A DNA stretch of 64,000 bases from Annulohypoxylon bovei var. microspora (Eukaryota; Ascomycota; Sordariomycetes; Xylariales; Hypoxylaceae): contig MU405330.1 of assembly GCA_022836615.1 (NCBI GenBank), positions 1 through 64,000 on the forward strand, given 5' to 3'. Below the pieces are notes generated by a model, which made no database searches, was not told the DNA's origin, and was given only the letters and a program-made list of their open reading frames with translations. Within the stretch, counting starts at the first letter, position 1. The number at the start of each line of letters is the position of its first letter. Of the stretch, positions 11,701 to 21,624 are shown one piece after another. Position numbers and translations under genes: made by a program.

Positions 11701-13130
11701 TTATAACGCAACTTCTACTGCCTGCCTCGGAGAGTTCTTCGGAGATCCTAAAACCTCACCTTGTTCATTAGCAGTCCGATCAACTTTTACAACAGTAGTC
11801 CTAATGATTTCATTGGGCACATTTTCTAGTGTGCTCTCTTCGTCTGACCTTCTTCTGCTTATAGCGCTAATTTCCGTTCGTGTCTGAGCGCCAAAGCGCC
11901 AAGATGACCCCCTTCGGCTAACAAAGGGGCGGAGGCCATGTGAATCTATTTTTGAAAACGGTGGCGAACGAGCCACCCTTTCGTACAATCTCTTGAATAG
12001 GGGACTTATGCATGGCATACAGGCAGCAATGATTCCCGTGTTCAATTCGACTCTGGAACTTCGGTGAGTACCTATTACTGATTATGAATATCCAGGGTCC
12101 AGGGGATACTCACGCACACCACACGGTCATATCGGTTGATTCCCATAGGACGTCGTCGGTCTTTCCAAAATTTAAATAAGATAATGATTTCAGAAGACCT
12201 GCAATACATGCACTATAAGACAGTTAGGTTAAAAGATAAGAAGCCTGTGATAATGAATGCCTACAAGATACCAACGCCAACAACACAGATGAGTGAAAGC
12301 TTAGCTCGAGCATTGGTCTGAATATTCCACATGATTGGGATCGGCAGCAAAGCAAAGAAAAAATCAGTGGTGACGTTGATAACTGCCGCGAAGAGTTATT
12401 AACGAATTATTAGATGATGGATTCATGGAAGAAAAGTTTATATAACTAATTAGGGAACACTCACTCGAGTTGGTGTACCTTATGCCTCGTATGGCTTCCG
12501 GCGACCAACACCTCCCTCCAACACGAGAATCCCAAATCGCTGCTAGGTTACTGCATTGAAGCATCAAGGTCATGAAGCAGGCGAATGTGAAAGCTAAGAG
12601 GAATAGTATGACGGCTTGTATCATACGTATATAGACAAGCGTAGGTCTTATTCGCATAAGAAAGAACGCGATCGATATTTTTGCCGTCGGAATAGCCCAG
12701 AGGTATATCGGTTGCCATATGAAATTCAGTTTGAGGCCAATTCTGATCATCTCCGGGTCGAGATATGTCACATGGCGTCCAGCCCCATATTGGACCTCGG
12801 CGATAACGATTGCCATCCCGGCTAAGGAGAGGAGCTGGGAAATTATGAGTTAGTCGCCTATCGCCGGTGATGTCAAAGCTTTTCATACCATAGCTACAAG
12901 AATAGCATAATCCTGATACCTTATAGTTAGCACACTATTATTCAGAACTCTAAGCTAAAACTACTTACGTCTGCCCTAAAGCTTCGTACAACACATACAC
13001 GGACATATATTCTTAGACAAACCGCGACCAGCGCAGCCGAAGTTGTCGATATCACAGCCCCGAGGATACGGGGTCCTCTACTTTCATCTAGCTGATCGGC
13101 GCCAGGGAGGGGCGGTGCTGACATTGTCAA
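11701..13130 (-). CDS. Pth11-like rhodopsin-domain integral membrane protein
   Basis: Six exons: 13130-12969, 12912-12889, 12834-12465, 12382-12265, 12212-12114 and 12052-11701, with introns of 52-82 bp; the frame holds throughout and gives 374 aa. The second exon is only 24 bp. Family marks include DDY (54-56, across the first junction) after span 2, the stretch LPIPIMWNIQ, and VELNTGIIAACMP near the last span, all characteristic of the fungal rhodopsin domain family (seven spans, related to Pth11 but without an N-terminal CFEM domain). The C-terminal 90 residues are hydrophilic and Arg/Ser-rich. Members are surface receptors or of unknown role. The fourth intron has a weak donor (GTAGGC), but without it the frame stops at once. 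The gene's 3' end lies only 75 bp from the dienelactone hydrolase stop codon, tail to tail. Confidence 0.85.
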
Positions 13131-14594
13131 ATTTAGAGGGAAATAAGTAATGGTTGACTGCCATGTCGAGGAATTAATGAATGTTTTTAGGTAATGGCTC
13201 TATCAGGATATATGTAGAGGTCTTTATAAAGCTATTATCCACTTCGGGCCATCCGCTGCCGGACGGGAGCTAAAACTACATGATAGAATGAATCGCAGCT
13301 TAAGTTTCGTCTACTACATAAAGAGATTCAATAGGGAAATTATAGTGGTACAGTTAACGGGGACAATGCTCCGTTCATAAATGATTAGACAAAGAGGCTT
13401 TGGATTGAATTGGCTACGACGCCGGTCTTTCAAATATTGGAACCCCTAAATGGCGGCGTGGGTGAGGGGAGACCGCTTAGATATAAGCGACTCAAACGTC
13501 CTACAACTCGTGCTAAACTACATACCCTAGCTACGTAAGCCAAGGCCTAGTCCAGTCTATGGATGACAACTAGCTGGAGTCTATTAGAACCTCGGTATGG
13601 GAGAATAGATACACTAACCTAGGCAGGTATCTTAGGAAATTTGAGCACCCATTATTCTCATAATGATGTAATAGCAAGAGGCCTGAATGGATTTTGACGA
13701 AGGAAGAAATAATCTTGAGATTCAACTCTATTGTAATGAAATGCCTACCTAGCTAGACCTATACTGTCATCTTTATATGTCTAACCTAGTTAGTCTTTCA
13801 AGTAGAAACTACCTAATTACCGTAGGGTTCGGAGTGGAGTCCGTACGCTCAATTCATTTCGGACTTCATATATGATATTGATGTCTACTAACAGGTCCTA
13901 ACTACCTATATAGAAAAACTAAATAAATGTCAAGTTAGTATCGATTTTTTATTAATAACTACCCTTAAGAGATACGGCCCGGACTTTTTGTCCGATCCGT
14001 CAATTGGAGAAAACGCGGCCTTCGACTAAGCTGATTCCGGGATGGTTCCAGCCAGGTTATTTCCGTGGACTCGGGCTTCACCTGCAGACGTAAACCGAAC
14101 TACTGGGCTTGGAAATACCACATAAACATTATATGATGCATGATTGGTGCTTAGACTCAGCTACCCCGTCTTTCTTCAGGTTTTTTCTTCTTTTACTGCG
14201 GGATAAAAACACAATGCATGAAGAATGAGCATAGAAAGATGGCCGGGGAGTGATCTAGACCACGTCACGTTAATGTATAAGGAGAAAACAATCCATGTGT
14301 GTAACCTAATCGTACGGGGAAGACTTATTAAGGGAAGGTCATAAGTCTTCTAAGGCACCTATTTAGGTATGCAAGAGCGGGATCGTAAGGTTGTCAGCTT
14401 TTAGTTGAAAAAGCAGAAATTTGTAAAATCTTATAAAAACGTTTCTGGGATATACCTTTCGTCTACGCCACTCTTCGTTGGTGATATATCATACAGAAGT
14501 CATTTATACGTAATATGTTTTGAGTGAACCATCAAACCTACCTGATCCCTACCCTACTACCTTCGTCTGAGCTTACAGATTCCTCCCGTTAACC
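13131..14594. other. intergenic, no gene seen
   Basis: About 1.46 kb between two divergent genes (rhodopsin-domain protein, minus; tyrosinase, plus) and so containing both promoters. AT-rich, with TAGGTA/TACCTA-type motifs around 13620, 13745 and 14365. No coding region or operator could be supported. Confidence 0.5.
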
Positions 14595-15899
14595 ATGCGT
14601 ATTTGTCGCCTAATTTCCGCTCTTCTCTTAACAACTTCTGCGGCTGCTCAAGCTAACCCTGATGAGATCTCCGAGTCCCTTACAGAGCTAGAGAGCTTGC
14701 TTGTTCAAGCTAGCTCTAAGCAAGCTGATATTTTAGACAATAGAGTTGGCAGTGCTAGTAAGAGAGGGCAAGTATGTACTGGCGAGAACCTCACGGTTCG
14801 CCGTGCATGGTGAGTTAAAATGATTATCCGGGGTCGATGGGGCTGAATGTGTTATCAGGGGATCTTTGAGTGAGGAAGAGCGCAAAGCCTATACTGATGC
14901 CGTCCTCTGCCTACAAACACTACCGGCAAATACACCTGCTAGCTTAGTTCCTGGGGTTAGATCGCGGTACGATGACTTCGTGGCTACCCACATCAACCAG
15001 ACGTTAAAAATCCACTATTCGGTAAGTACTCCACTTCATGAGTAAAGTCCATGAGGCACCTTGACTAATTTTCACTAATCTGCAAGGGAACTTTCCTTGC
15101 ATGGCACCGGTGGTTCACCTACACTTACGAACAGGCTTTAAGAAATGAATGTGGTTACACGGGGTATCAACCGTATTGGAACTGGGGACTATACGCCGAG
15201 GACCCCACATCATCGCCGATTTTTGACGGCACACCGTACAGCATGTCTGGCAATGGTGAATATATCCCTGATAAAGGTCCTATAGTCTTGACGCTTGGTA
15301 GTTATCCTGCAGTTTATCTGACCCCCGGAACGGGCGGTGGTTGCGTTACATCTGGCCCCTTTAAGGATATGGTGGTAAATCTAGGACCCGTGAGCCTTCC
15401 GATTAATAACGGATCTACTATCACGGGAAGTGGATTAGAGTACAACCCTCGATGTCTGAAGAGAGATATTTCTGCCGGCGTTAACTCTGCCTATGCGAAT
15501 GCTACGTCGATTGTCAATCTTATCCAACAGAACGACAATATTAGTGACTTCCAGCTGGTCATGCAAGGTGTCCCTGGCTCGGGATCTATTGGGGTCCACG
15601 GTGGCGGTCATTACACGATTGGTGGCGACCCAGGAGCTGATGTCTTTGTTTCGCCTGGAGATCCCGCTTTTTATCTTCACCATGGAATGATAGACCTGGT
15701 TTGGTGGACGTGGCAAAGTCTCGATTACAAGAACCGGCGCGATGCCATTTCAGGGACAGGAACTTTCTTGAACAACCCGCCATCACCTAACACAACTCTC
15801 GATGACATTGTCGATCTCGGCTACGCCGGTGGATATCCCATGACAATGAGGGAGCTAATGAGTATTGACGATGGGCCATTCTGCTATACGTATATTTAG
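14595..15899 (+). CDS. secreted tyrosinase-like copper oxidase
   Basis: Exons 14595-14809, 14859-15021 and 15087-15899, with introns of 49 and 65 bp, encode 396 aa. Residues 1 to about 20 form a signal peptide. Copper site A is given by His116, His124 and His133 in HINQTLKIHYS...LAWHRW; the two parts of this motif are brought together by the second intron. Copper site B is given by GVHGGGH (His297 and His301) and FYLHHGMIDLVWW (His324 or His325). The protein is shorter than classical fungal tyrosinases because the C-terminal cap domain that shields the active site is missing. It belongs to the short tyrosinase-domain proteins that act as secreted phenol oxidases or in secondary metabolism. 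Several N-glycosylation sequons are present. No core biosynthetic enzyme lies nearby, so an extracellular role is the simpler reading. Confidence 0.92.
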
Positions 15900-16225
15900 A
15901 TCGCGCTTGGTGGCAATCGTTGGCTTCATCGTAGGGTTGTAGTGTTCTAAATAGTTTATCTAGGTTGGTCGAAGGGGGTTCAACCCTGTTGAAATAACCC
16001 ACAACCAAATGGAGGACAATCCTCTGCCACCAAGCGTCAAATTCCCCAGATTTTAGGGTTGGATAGGCGAAATAATATACTATTAGTGAGAGAAAATTGA
16101 TTAGAACATCGTTTCGGTACTTTCAACTCCTAGTTATAGGCTAATATTGCGCGTAGGCGTCGTTCAGAGGGCTCCTTTTTAGCAAATTCACCATTCATGC
16201 CCTGAATCAGTAAAACCAGTACATT
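15900..16225. other. intergenic, no gene seen
   Basis: About 320 bp between the tyrosinase stop codon and the start of the inverted-repeat element. No gene is seen. Confidence 0.5.
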
Positions 16226-16480
16226 CAGCGCATGTACAAGGCCAGGCTCAAAACTGGCCTGAATCAGTCAAGTCAGGTCAGGCCCAGTCAGTTTTTGTTT
16301 TTTTATGAACTGGTCAGATCAGTTCGTTGCAATTTTCTGACTGACAGTTCATCAGGCCAAAATAATATCCCAAATCCACTTTTATTCATGATTAAGCATC
16401 AATTAGTAATCAAGTTGATTGCCTTATCGATAAGACTGTCGCTATTCTGTCCCACTTTTCTATTGTCCGAAATAATACTC
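16226..16480. mobile_element. related repeat, copy 2, inverted relative to copy 1
   Basis: Read on the minus strand this stretch follows the right part of the 5823-6249 element closely: shared blocks include TTTTGGCCTGATG, AACTGATCTGACCAGTTCAT, CTGACTGGGCCTGACCTGAC and ACAGTCTTA(...)TATCGATAAGGCA. One terminus, CAGCGCATGTACAAGGCC at 16226, is clear. The opposite terminus cannot be found where copy 1 predicts it; instead an F-box-like frame continues beyond 16480. The copy is thus truncated, or is a longer family member. It lies about 10 kb from copy 1 in opposite orientation. Confidence 0.7.
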
Positions 16481-16605
16481 CACGCGATAACTAATATTCC
16501 TTTTTGCAACTGGATGTTGGCCCTTGTGATAAGACCGGCATACAGAAAGATGCGCTTTTTAATCTCAGCTGGGAGGTTTAACAATGTCCTGCGTATTTGC
16601 GGCAT
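16399..16605 (-). pseudogene. possible F-box-like gene fragment in or next to the repeat
   Basis: A 68-codon frame includes LLNLPAEIKKRIFLYAGL, which resembles the start of an F-box-like domain (L-PxEI...I..YAGL) common in fungal hypothetical proteins. It ends abruptly with no partner exon seen on either side, and it overlaps the transposon-like repeat. It may be a captured gene fragment or chance similarity. Low confidence. Confidence 0.25.
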
Positions 16606-18066
16606 AATGATGTGATGTTCGTATTGGATTCTAAAATACCTAGGTTAGTTGATGATGTTAAGACAGCGAGTTATAATATTATGAGCTTTCAAATAGCTCA
16701 CCTGATGAGACCTAAATATGAATAAACGGGGGTTGGGTGATACTACTGACGCAAGTTGGTCGGTTTAATGTTGGTATTAACGTGCAGAGTGTTTATAGGT
16801 CGCCCTAGTAATATTACGTCAGCAGCCCCTGGTATCTCTCACAACCCTACATAAGGTGCTAATTAACATAATCCTCATTTCTACTAAAACCAGCGAATTA
16901 GAAGATGGCTTTAAATTAAAATTTTAACGAATGAACAGGTAAAGATAAAGAAAAGGGGTGGCGTTAGGTTGATTCGTGAGGGTATTTCCCTTTATATTTA
17001 AGGATTGGATATAAGCTTAGATTGATAGCTTTCCTAGCTATCTGAAATGAAGGGATAGTTCATTCATATACTAGTTACGAAGTACTGGCTCAGGTGCGCT
17101 CCCCTGAGCCGTCTTGAGCGAGATTTGGTGGGGTTAAGGGTGGTCATGTGCCATTATCGAAAAAGGGGTTCATCCATTGCAAGTGCCCAAACTTCCAACA
17201 TTGTAAATACAGGGAATATAATGTTGAACAGCGCTATAGTTTAATGGGTGATAACGCGTACCCGTCAATTTGTACTTATTATATGGCTAGTGGTATTCTT
17301 AACAAGAAGAATTGTGCGTGTTTACACACTTGCATTTAAATTAAAAAAAAAACAATTCAATATATTTAATAAGGATTTAAGCGACGGTTCTTACTTCCAT
17401 GTAAAGATTAAGGCCAAAAGTGGCTCGCATGCTTTGCGGTCTCTACCTACTCAGTGCGTGATTGGATTAGCACTTAATCGGTACTGTATCAGCCTCAAGC
17501 TATGCCTCTGGCCTAATAGTGATCTCTCCGTTAGAATTTAGTGGTTAACCGTTATATCCTAAGGCGCTTCACAGTGCACAAAGCCCTCAGTTTACATGGT
17601 CTTAACCCTTGATCAAATGTGCGAAACTTTTGTACAACACTTCTAATTAAGTCAATCGTAAACATGGTGTAGCAAACATCCTATTCAAGTACCTATCTTT
17701 GGCACAATTACGTCGTGTCGCTATAAAGTTAATATTAATGTCTCAGCATTTGGATGGTTAATGGGCGTAGCGTACATTAGGTAGCAACAAGAGCCGCCAC
17801 AACATTGGCGAGGCGACATCGAGAACCAGAACAAAAAGACGCGATCCCTGATGGCTACACGCTTAACATGTATCACAATAACACAATTAATTAATAATAT
17901 AAATGTATAATATGTATGTTATTAATCCACATAATATGAACTACAGCCTGTTCGATACAAGATCGTAAATTTACTTATTTTGATATCAGAGGTATAAATT
18001 CTCCCCCTGAAAATACATTTTTACGCACATAGGTAGGTACTAAGGTAAAGCCGGTGTGGTCATATT
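16606..18066. other. intergenic, no gene seen
   Basis: AT-rich; A- and T-runs around 17340 and 17880-17940. Open frames at 17148-17541 lack domains and sensible splice sites. Nothing else is supported. Confidence 0.5.
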
Positions 18067-18354
18067 TCAAATTACCCTACGCGATGGGTATCTTTTAGCT
18101 CGGCCACAGATGAAGAGAATGACTACCAGTGCTATGACAACGACGGAACCACCTACAATAGCGAGAATGGCTGGAGTGTCAAGAGTTGTGCCAGCCGCCG
18201 GTACTGGCTCTTGCCGTGTCCAGAACCGCACCAAACTATTTAGGACGTCGTCCCCGACAGGTTCCAATTTGGGAGCATTGTCTGAAGAGAGTATAGGCGC
18301 CCCAAACGTCATCGTGATGAAAGAGGAGATAAGACAGAGTAATAATGCAGACAT
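18067..18354 (-). CDS. small predicted single-pass membrane protein, unknown function
   Basis: A 95-aa frame from the ATG at 18354 (codon 38 of a longer open frame). Starting there, the protein begins with a clear signal peptide (MSALLLCLISSFITMTFG), continues with about 45 polar residues rich in Pro and Thr, then has one strong transmembrane span (AILAIVGGSVVVIALVVILF) and a short basic tail CGRAKRYPSRRVI. This is type I membrane topology. The upstream ATGs would put 37 polar residues before the signal, so I prefer the internal start. I recognise no family. The next gene downstream on the plus strand is also a membrane-anchored surface protein. Confidence 0.55.
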   Translation of the reverse strand: MSALLLCLISSFITMTFGAPILSSDNAPKLEPVGDDVLNSLVRFWTRQEPVPAAGTTLDTPAILAIVGGSVVVIALVVILFICGRAKRYPSRRVI

Positions 18355-18981
18355 TTTGATAGAACTGGAATTGGTATTATTCTTAGAATCTTGAGATGAA
18401 TGTTTAAGATATCTTGAACCACATTTATATACTCGAGACATAAGAAAAGATGTAATTAATAACAAAGATATTGTTGATTTTCAAGCTTAAAAAACGCGGG
18501 TTTGCTTTGTGTATCGTTCTTTCACCCCAATAGCCTAAAATAACAATCGTATTGTTTTTGGAGAAATCATAGCCGTGTTCAAGTTCGAATGGAATAACAT
18601 GAAATATTAGGTGACTTATTTCTTTGCGTATTTAGGTGCCTAAATGTATGGTTCGGTTTCACGAACAATGTAGGTAGTAGCCCCTTTAATGTGACCAAAA
18701 ACTGAGAAGCTCGGTGCCAGTCATGATACATCTTGTTATTCTGAGTGCGGTAATATTATACGATGGTTTTAACTCAAAAAGTTCGGCCACATCGCTATAG
18801 ATATAATTGTCATCAAAAATTTTGAATATCGTAACTTTAGTAACTCGGTTTCTTTACGATACAAAGGTTACCTATTTAAAAATACCCAACCATAACCTAT
18901 TTAATGTTTTCCTACTTCCTCACATCACCTACATTTCATTTCCACCTTTAATCACTACTTCTGACTTTGCAGTATGTCAAC
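18355..18981. other. intergenic, no gene seen
   Basis: Holds the promoters of two divergent genes. AT-rich, no operator recognised. Confidence 0.45.
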
Positions 18982-19639
18982 ATGATGAAGGTCCACAATC
19001 TTATTCTCCTTGACGTTTTTGCTCCCCCTGCCCCAGCAGGTGGCGGCTATGCGGACGACTGCAAGAACATGACCCTTGTTAATGTGGAAAGTCAAGTCGG
19101 CCTGAGAGCTTACTGCGCGTCAAGCTCCGGTGGTCCCCAGTGCAGCATCCTCCCCTTGGACCTATGTTACGGTACAAACGAAGCCAAAGTCATACCGCAA
19201 AATATGTAAGCCCGACCCCTATATAGCCTAATGCTTTATTTTTCAAACTCCAAGAGTATTAAAATATCGAAGCTAATATCATTACAAGGGGAAACTTTAG
19301 CAAACGCTGCTATCCTACGCATTCCGAGCTTAACGGCACGATACTTCGAAGTGGATGTCATAGATCGTCGTATAGGAAGGGACCCTTGACATGGACCGAA
19401 CTCGATACCAGTGAGTCTTATTTCTAGCGAAACTTTATCTTAAAGTCAAGCCAATGCTAATATTAGTAGACGAGCTCATTTTTGCGGATGGTGGGATGCT
19501 GAAATGCTTCAACAACCGAGCCACCACCCCTCAAGATTGCGGACAGAGGCCTGTGGGATCGGGTAACAAGAGCAAGCACTTGCATATTGCCTTGATCGTT
19601 TTCGTCTCTGTCTTAGGGTCAGCTCTCGTGTCATGGTAG
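18982..19639 (+). CDS. cyanovirin-N-homology (CVNH) domain protein with C-terminal membrane anchor
   Basis: Exons 18982-19205, 19289-19410 and 19470-19639 (introns 83 and 59 bp) encode 171 aa. A CVNH fold is suggested by two tandem half-repeats: CKNMTLVNVESQVGLRAYC...LDLCYGTN, then GNFSKRCYPTHSELNGTILRSGC...FADGGMLKCF. CVNH proteins are small mannose-binding lectins. Here the domain is followed by a short linker and a C-terminal hydrophobic stretch (HIALIVFVSVLGSALVSW) with almost nothing after it, like a GPI-attachment signal or tail anchor. The N-terminus (MMKVHNLILLDVFAPPAPAGG) is a weak signal peptide; the true start could be the second ATG at 18985 or lie upstream. Most fungal CVNH proteins are soluble, so surface anchoring is notable. 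The fold is assigned by pattern only. Confidence 0.68.
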
Positions 19640-19776
19640 GAGAAATTTGGAGGGTAAATAGGGCAACGGAAGACTTTATAAGCTACAAACTCTCTTATTG
19701 CAGTCCTCATAAGGAGCCTTTAGCTTGACCTAAGGCTGAAACCCCTTGATAAATCCTTACAACTTGCTTAGCAAGT

Positions 19777-20022
19777 CTAGACTATGGCACGTAAATTGTC
19801 TTCACCGAAGAACAGTCTTTTCTGCTCAACCAAGAGATCTGCCCGTGCAAGGCGTTGCTTTCTGCTCCACTGAAGACTTCTAAAGCTCGCGGAATTGTAG
19901 GTGAGAAATATCATAACACAAGACACAACCATGGAAGCGGCAGCCAATCCTACATATAGAATTACCACGTTCTTGTATGAATCATTATCAACATCCTGAA
20001 TAACCCCTGCAACAATTCTCAC
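19777..20022 (-). pseudogene. relic of an MFS transporter C-terminus
   Basis: The frame reads IVAGVIQDVDNDSYKNVV, then a hydrophobic span (ILYVGLAAASMVVSCVMIFL), then a basic tail with LARADLLVEQKRLFFGE. This layout matches the last span and cytoplasmic tail of some fungal MFS proteins. A possible 3' splice site (TTGCAG) sits just before GVIQD. No upstream exons with the other spans are visible before the peroxidase gene, so this is probably the remains of a deleted transporter gene. Confidence 0.35.
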
Positions 20023-20497
20023 AATGATATTAGTAATTGGGAAATGTTGTCACGTAGTTAATAGGTGCCAAATCTCGTGCATTATGAAAGGTATGATTTA
20101 TTAAGGAAAATGGAGCTACGCTCCAACACCTAGGTGATCTATTTAAGCCCACCACGCTCAACCGACCGATCACGTGACGTGATCGGCAACCGAGAAGCTG
20201 AAATCTCGTGACAAATGTGTAACACACTTGAATATTCAATGTATAGAAGATATCATTGTGTTCGATAAGGGGTATCAAGTGACCAGGTACTGAGATATTC
20301 ACCTCTTACAAGTAGGCACATGCCTAGGAATTGAAAATTGCAATATCGGCTATAAAAAAGTATAGTATTATTAGAATAATAAATATCTAATCTACCTCGA
20401 AATCAAAAATGTTCATAATAAAATTGTAGCATAGCCTAATACATGTGAAGAGTTTACTCCTGATTATCCAGTGTGAATGATCGAGTATCCTTCCCAC
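20023..20497. other. intergenic, no intact gene
   Basis: Lies between the MFS relic and the peroxidase stop codon. It includes a perfect ATCACGTGACGTGAT palindrome at 20169-20183, an E-box/CRE-like site. The open frame at 20030-20302 shows no domain. Confidence 0.4.
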
Positions 20498-21624
20498 TTA
20501 AAAGCCGACTCCAGCGTGAATATCTCTGCTTGAGACTACCGGTGTTCCTGTTGTAATGAAGGTGGTAGCATTGCTGAGGGTTGATGTCAACCTCAATATG
20601 ATGTCTAGAGTTACGGCTTCGGCCCGCTTACTCCATCCTAGTTCCGTGGGGAGGCGTTCATTTCCTGATAATGTGGTTAGATAATGCTGACTATTATGTG
20701 ACGGATCAAACATACTGAAGAAGTATTCCACGAGAGTTCTATTCACCATTGCTGTATCCAAGTCACCGAAGGCAACAATAGGAGCAATGACTTCTCCAAA
20801 ACTGAAATCATTCATCGTGGAAGTGAATGTGAAGTTGGGGTTAAATGCCTTGGAGGTCAACACGCGAGCCATCCTGCCGTTGGCTAACATGTTAATATCG
20901 ATGATAGGGTCTGTCCAATACTGTATCGTCTGTTCGAAGATGGACTCGTTGAAGACGTGATTGTTTCCGAAGAAAGCATCGGAACGGCTGAAAAGAATGT
21001 TAACAATATGGCCTAGATTTCTAAAGGAGTTTTTCTGCTGTGAAATAGAGTATCAAAAAGGAGATATGGCTTACCTAAGGCTCCCATCATGTTCTAAGAC
21101 ATTGTGCACATTCAGCTGATCACTAAGAGGATAACAGTTAGATATCGCAGTTCTAGATAACCGAAGTTCTAAGAAAGCTAGATAGTCATAGGAAGATAGG
21201 ACCATTTTCGCTATACACTAGAAGCAGTTTCTAAAGGTTTATCAGGAAGAGTAATATAGATTCACTTACAGAGTGAAGAATGTAGCATTGGGTGTTGGGT
21301 TTGCAGTAGTCGCCACGTGGAACATGACCGTGGCAAGAGACGTATTGAAGTTGAGTCCCTCAGCCAGGCCGTTAACCGTCGCCTCTAGAGTCAAATTTTT
21401 ACCATCGCGAGGTAGGAAGCCATGATTCGCCAAAGTGTTTAGCATGGGGCAAGGGCCGCGAACTGCATAGCATTAGCATTTGGGAAAGAAAGATCTGTAT
21501 CCTTTACCATACAGTCATTTGGTCCAGGGGCTATCCATGGGTGACCACTTGGAGCGGCATTCCCGGCGGCACTGCTAGTTGCTGATGCAACGCCGAGAAT
21601 GATTGAAAGGGCAGCGAACTTCAT
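20498..21624 (-). CDS. secreted heme-thiolate peroxidase (chloroperoxidase/unspecific peroxygenase family)
   Basis: Exons 21624-21513, 21462-21270, 21122-21075 and 20987-20498, with introns of 50, 147 and 87 bp, encode 280 aa. Residues 1 to about 16 are a signal peptide. The family motif HPWIAPGPNDFRGPCPMLNT is intact across intron 1, and the Cys of PCP (residue 42) is the expected axial heme ligand. LANHGFLPRDG follows. The third exon supplies LNVHNVLEHDGSL and the last exon SRSDAFFGNN and NERLPTELGW, which also fit the family. Several Asn-X-Thr sites suggest glycosylation. Such enzymes use hydrogen peroxide to halogenate or oxygenate organic substrates outside the cell. The length fits the short family. 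Which reaction it performs cannot be told; the acid-base residue needs an alignment. Confidence 0.92.
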
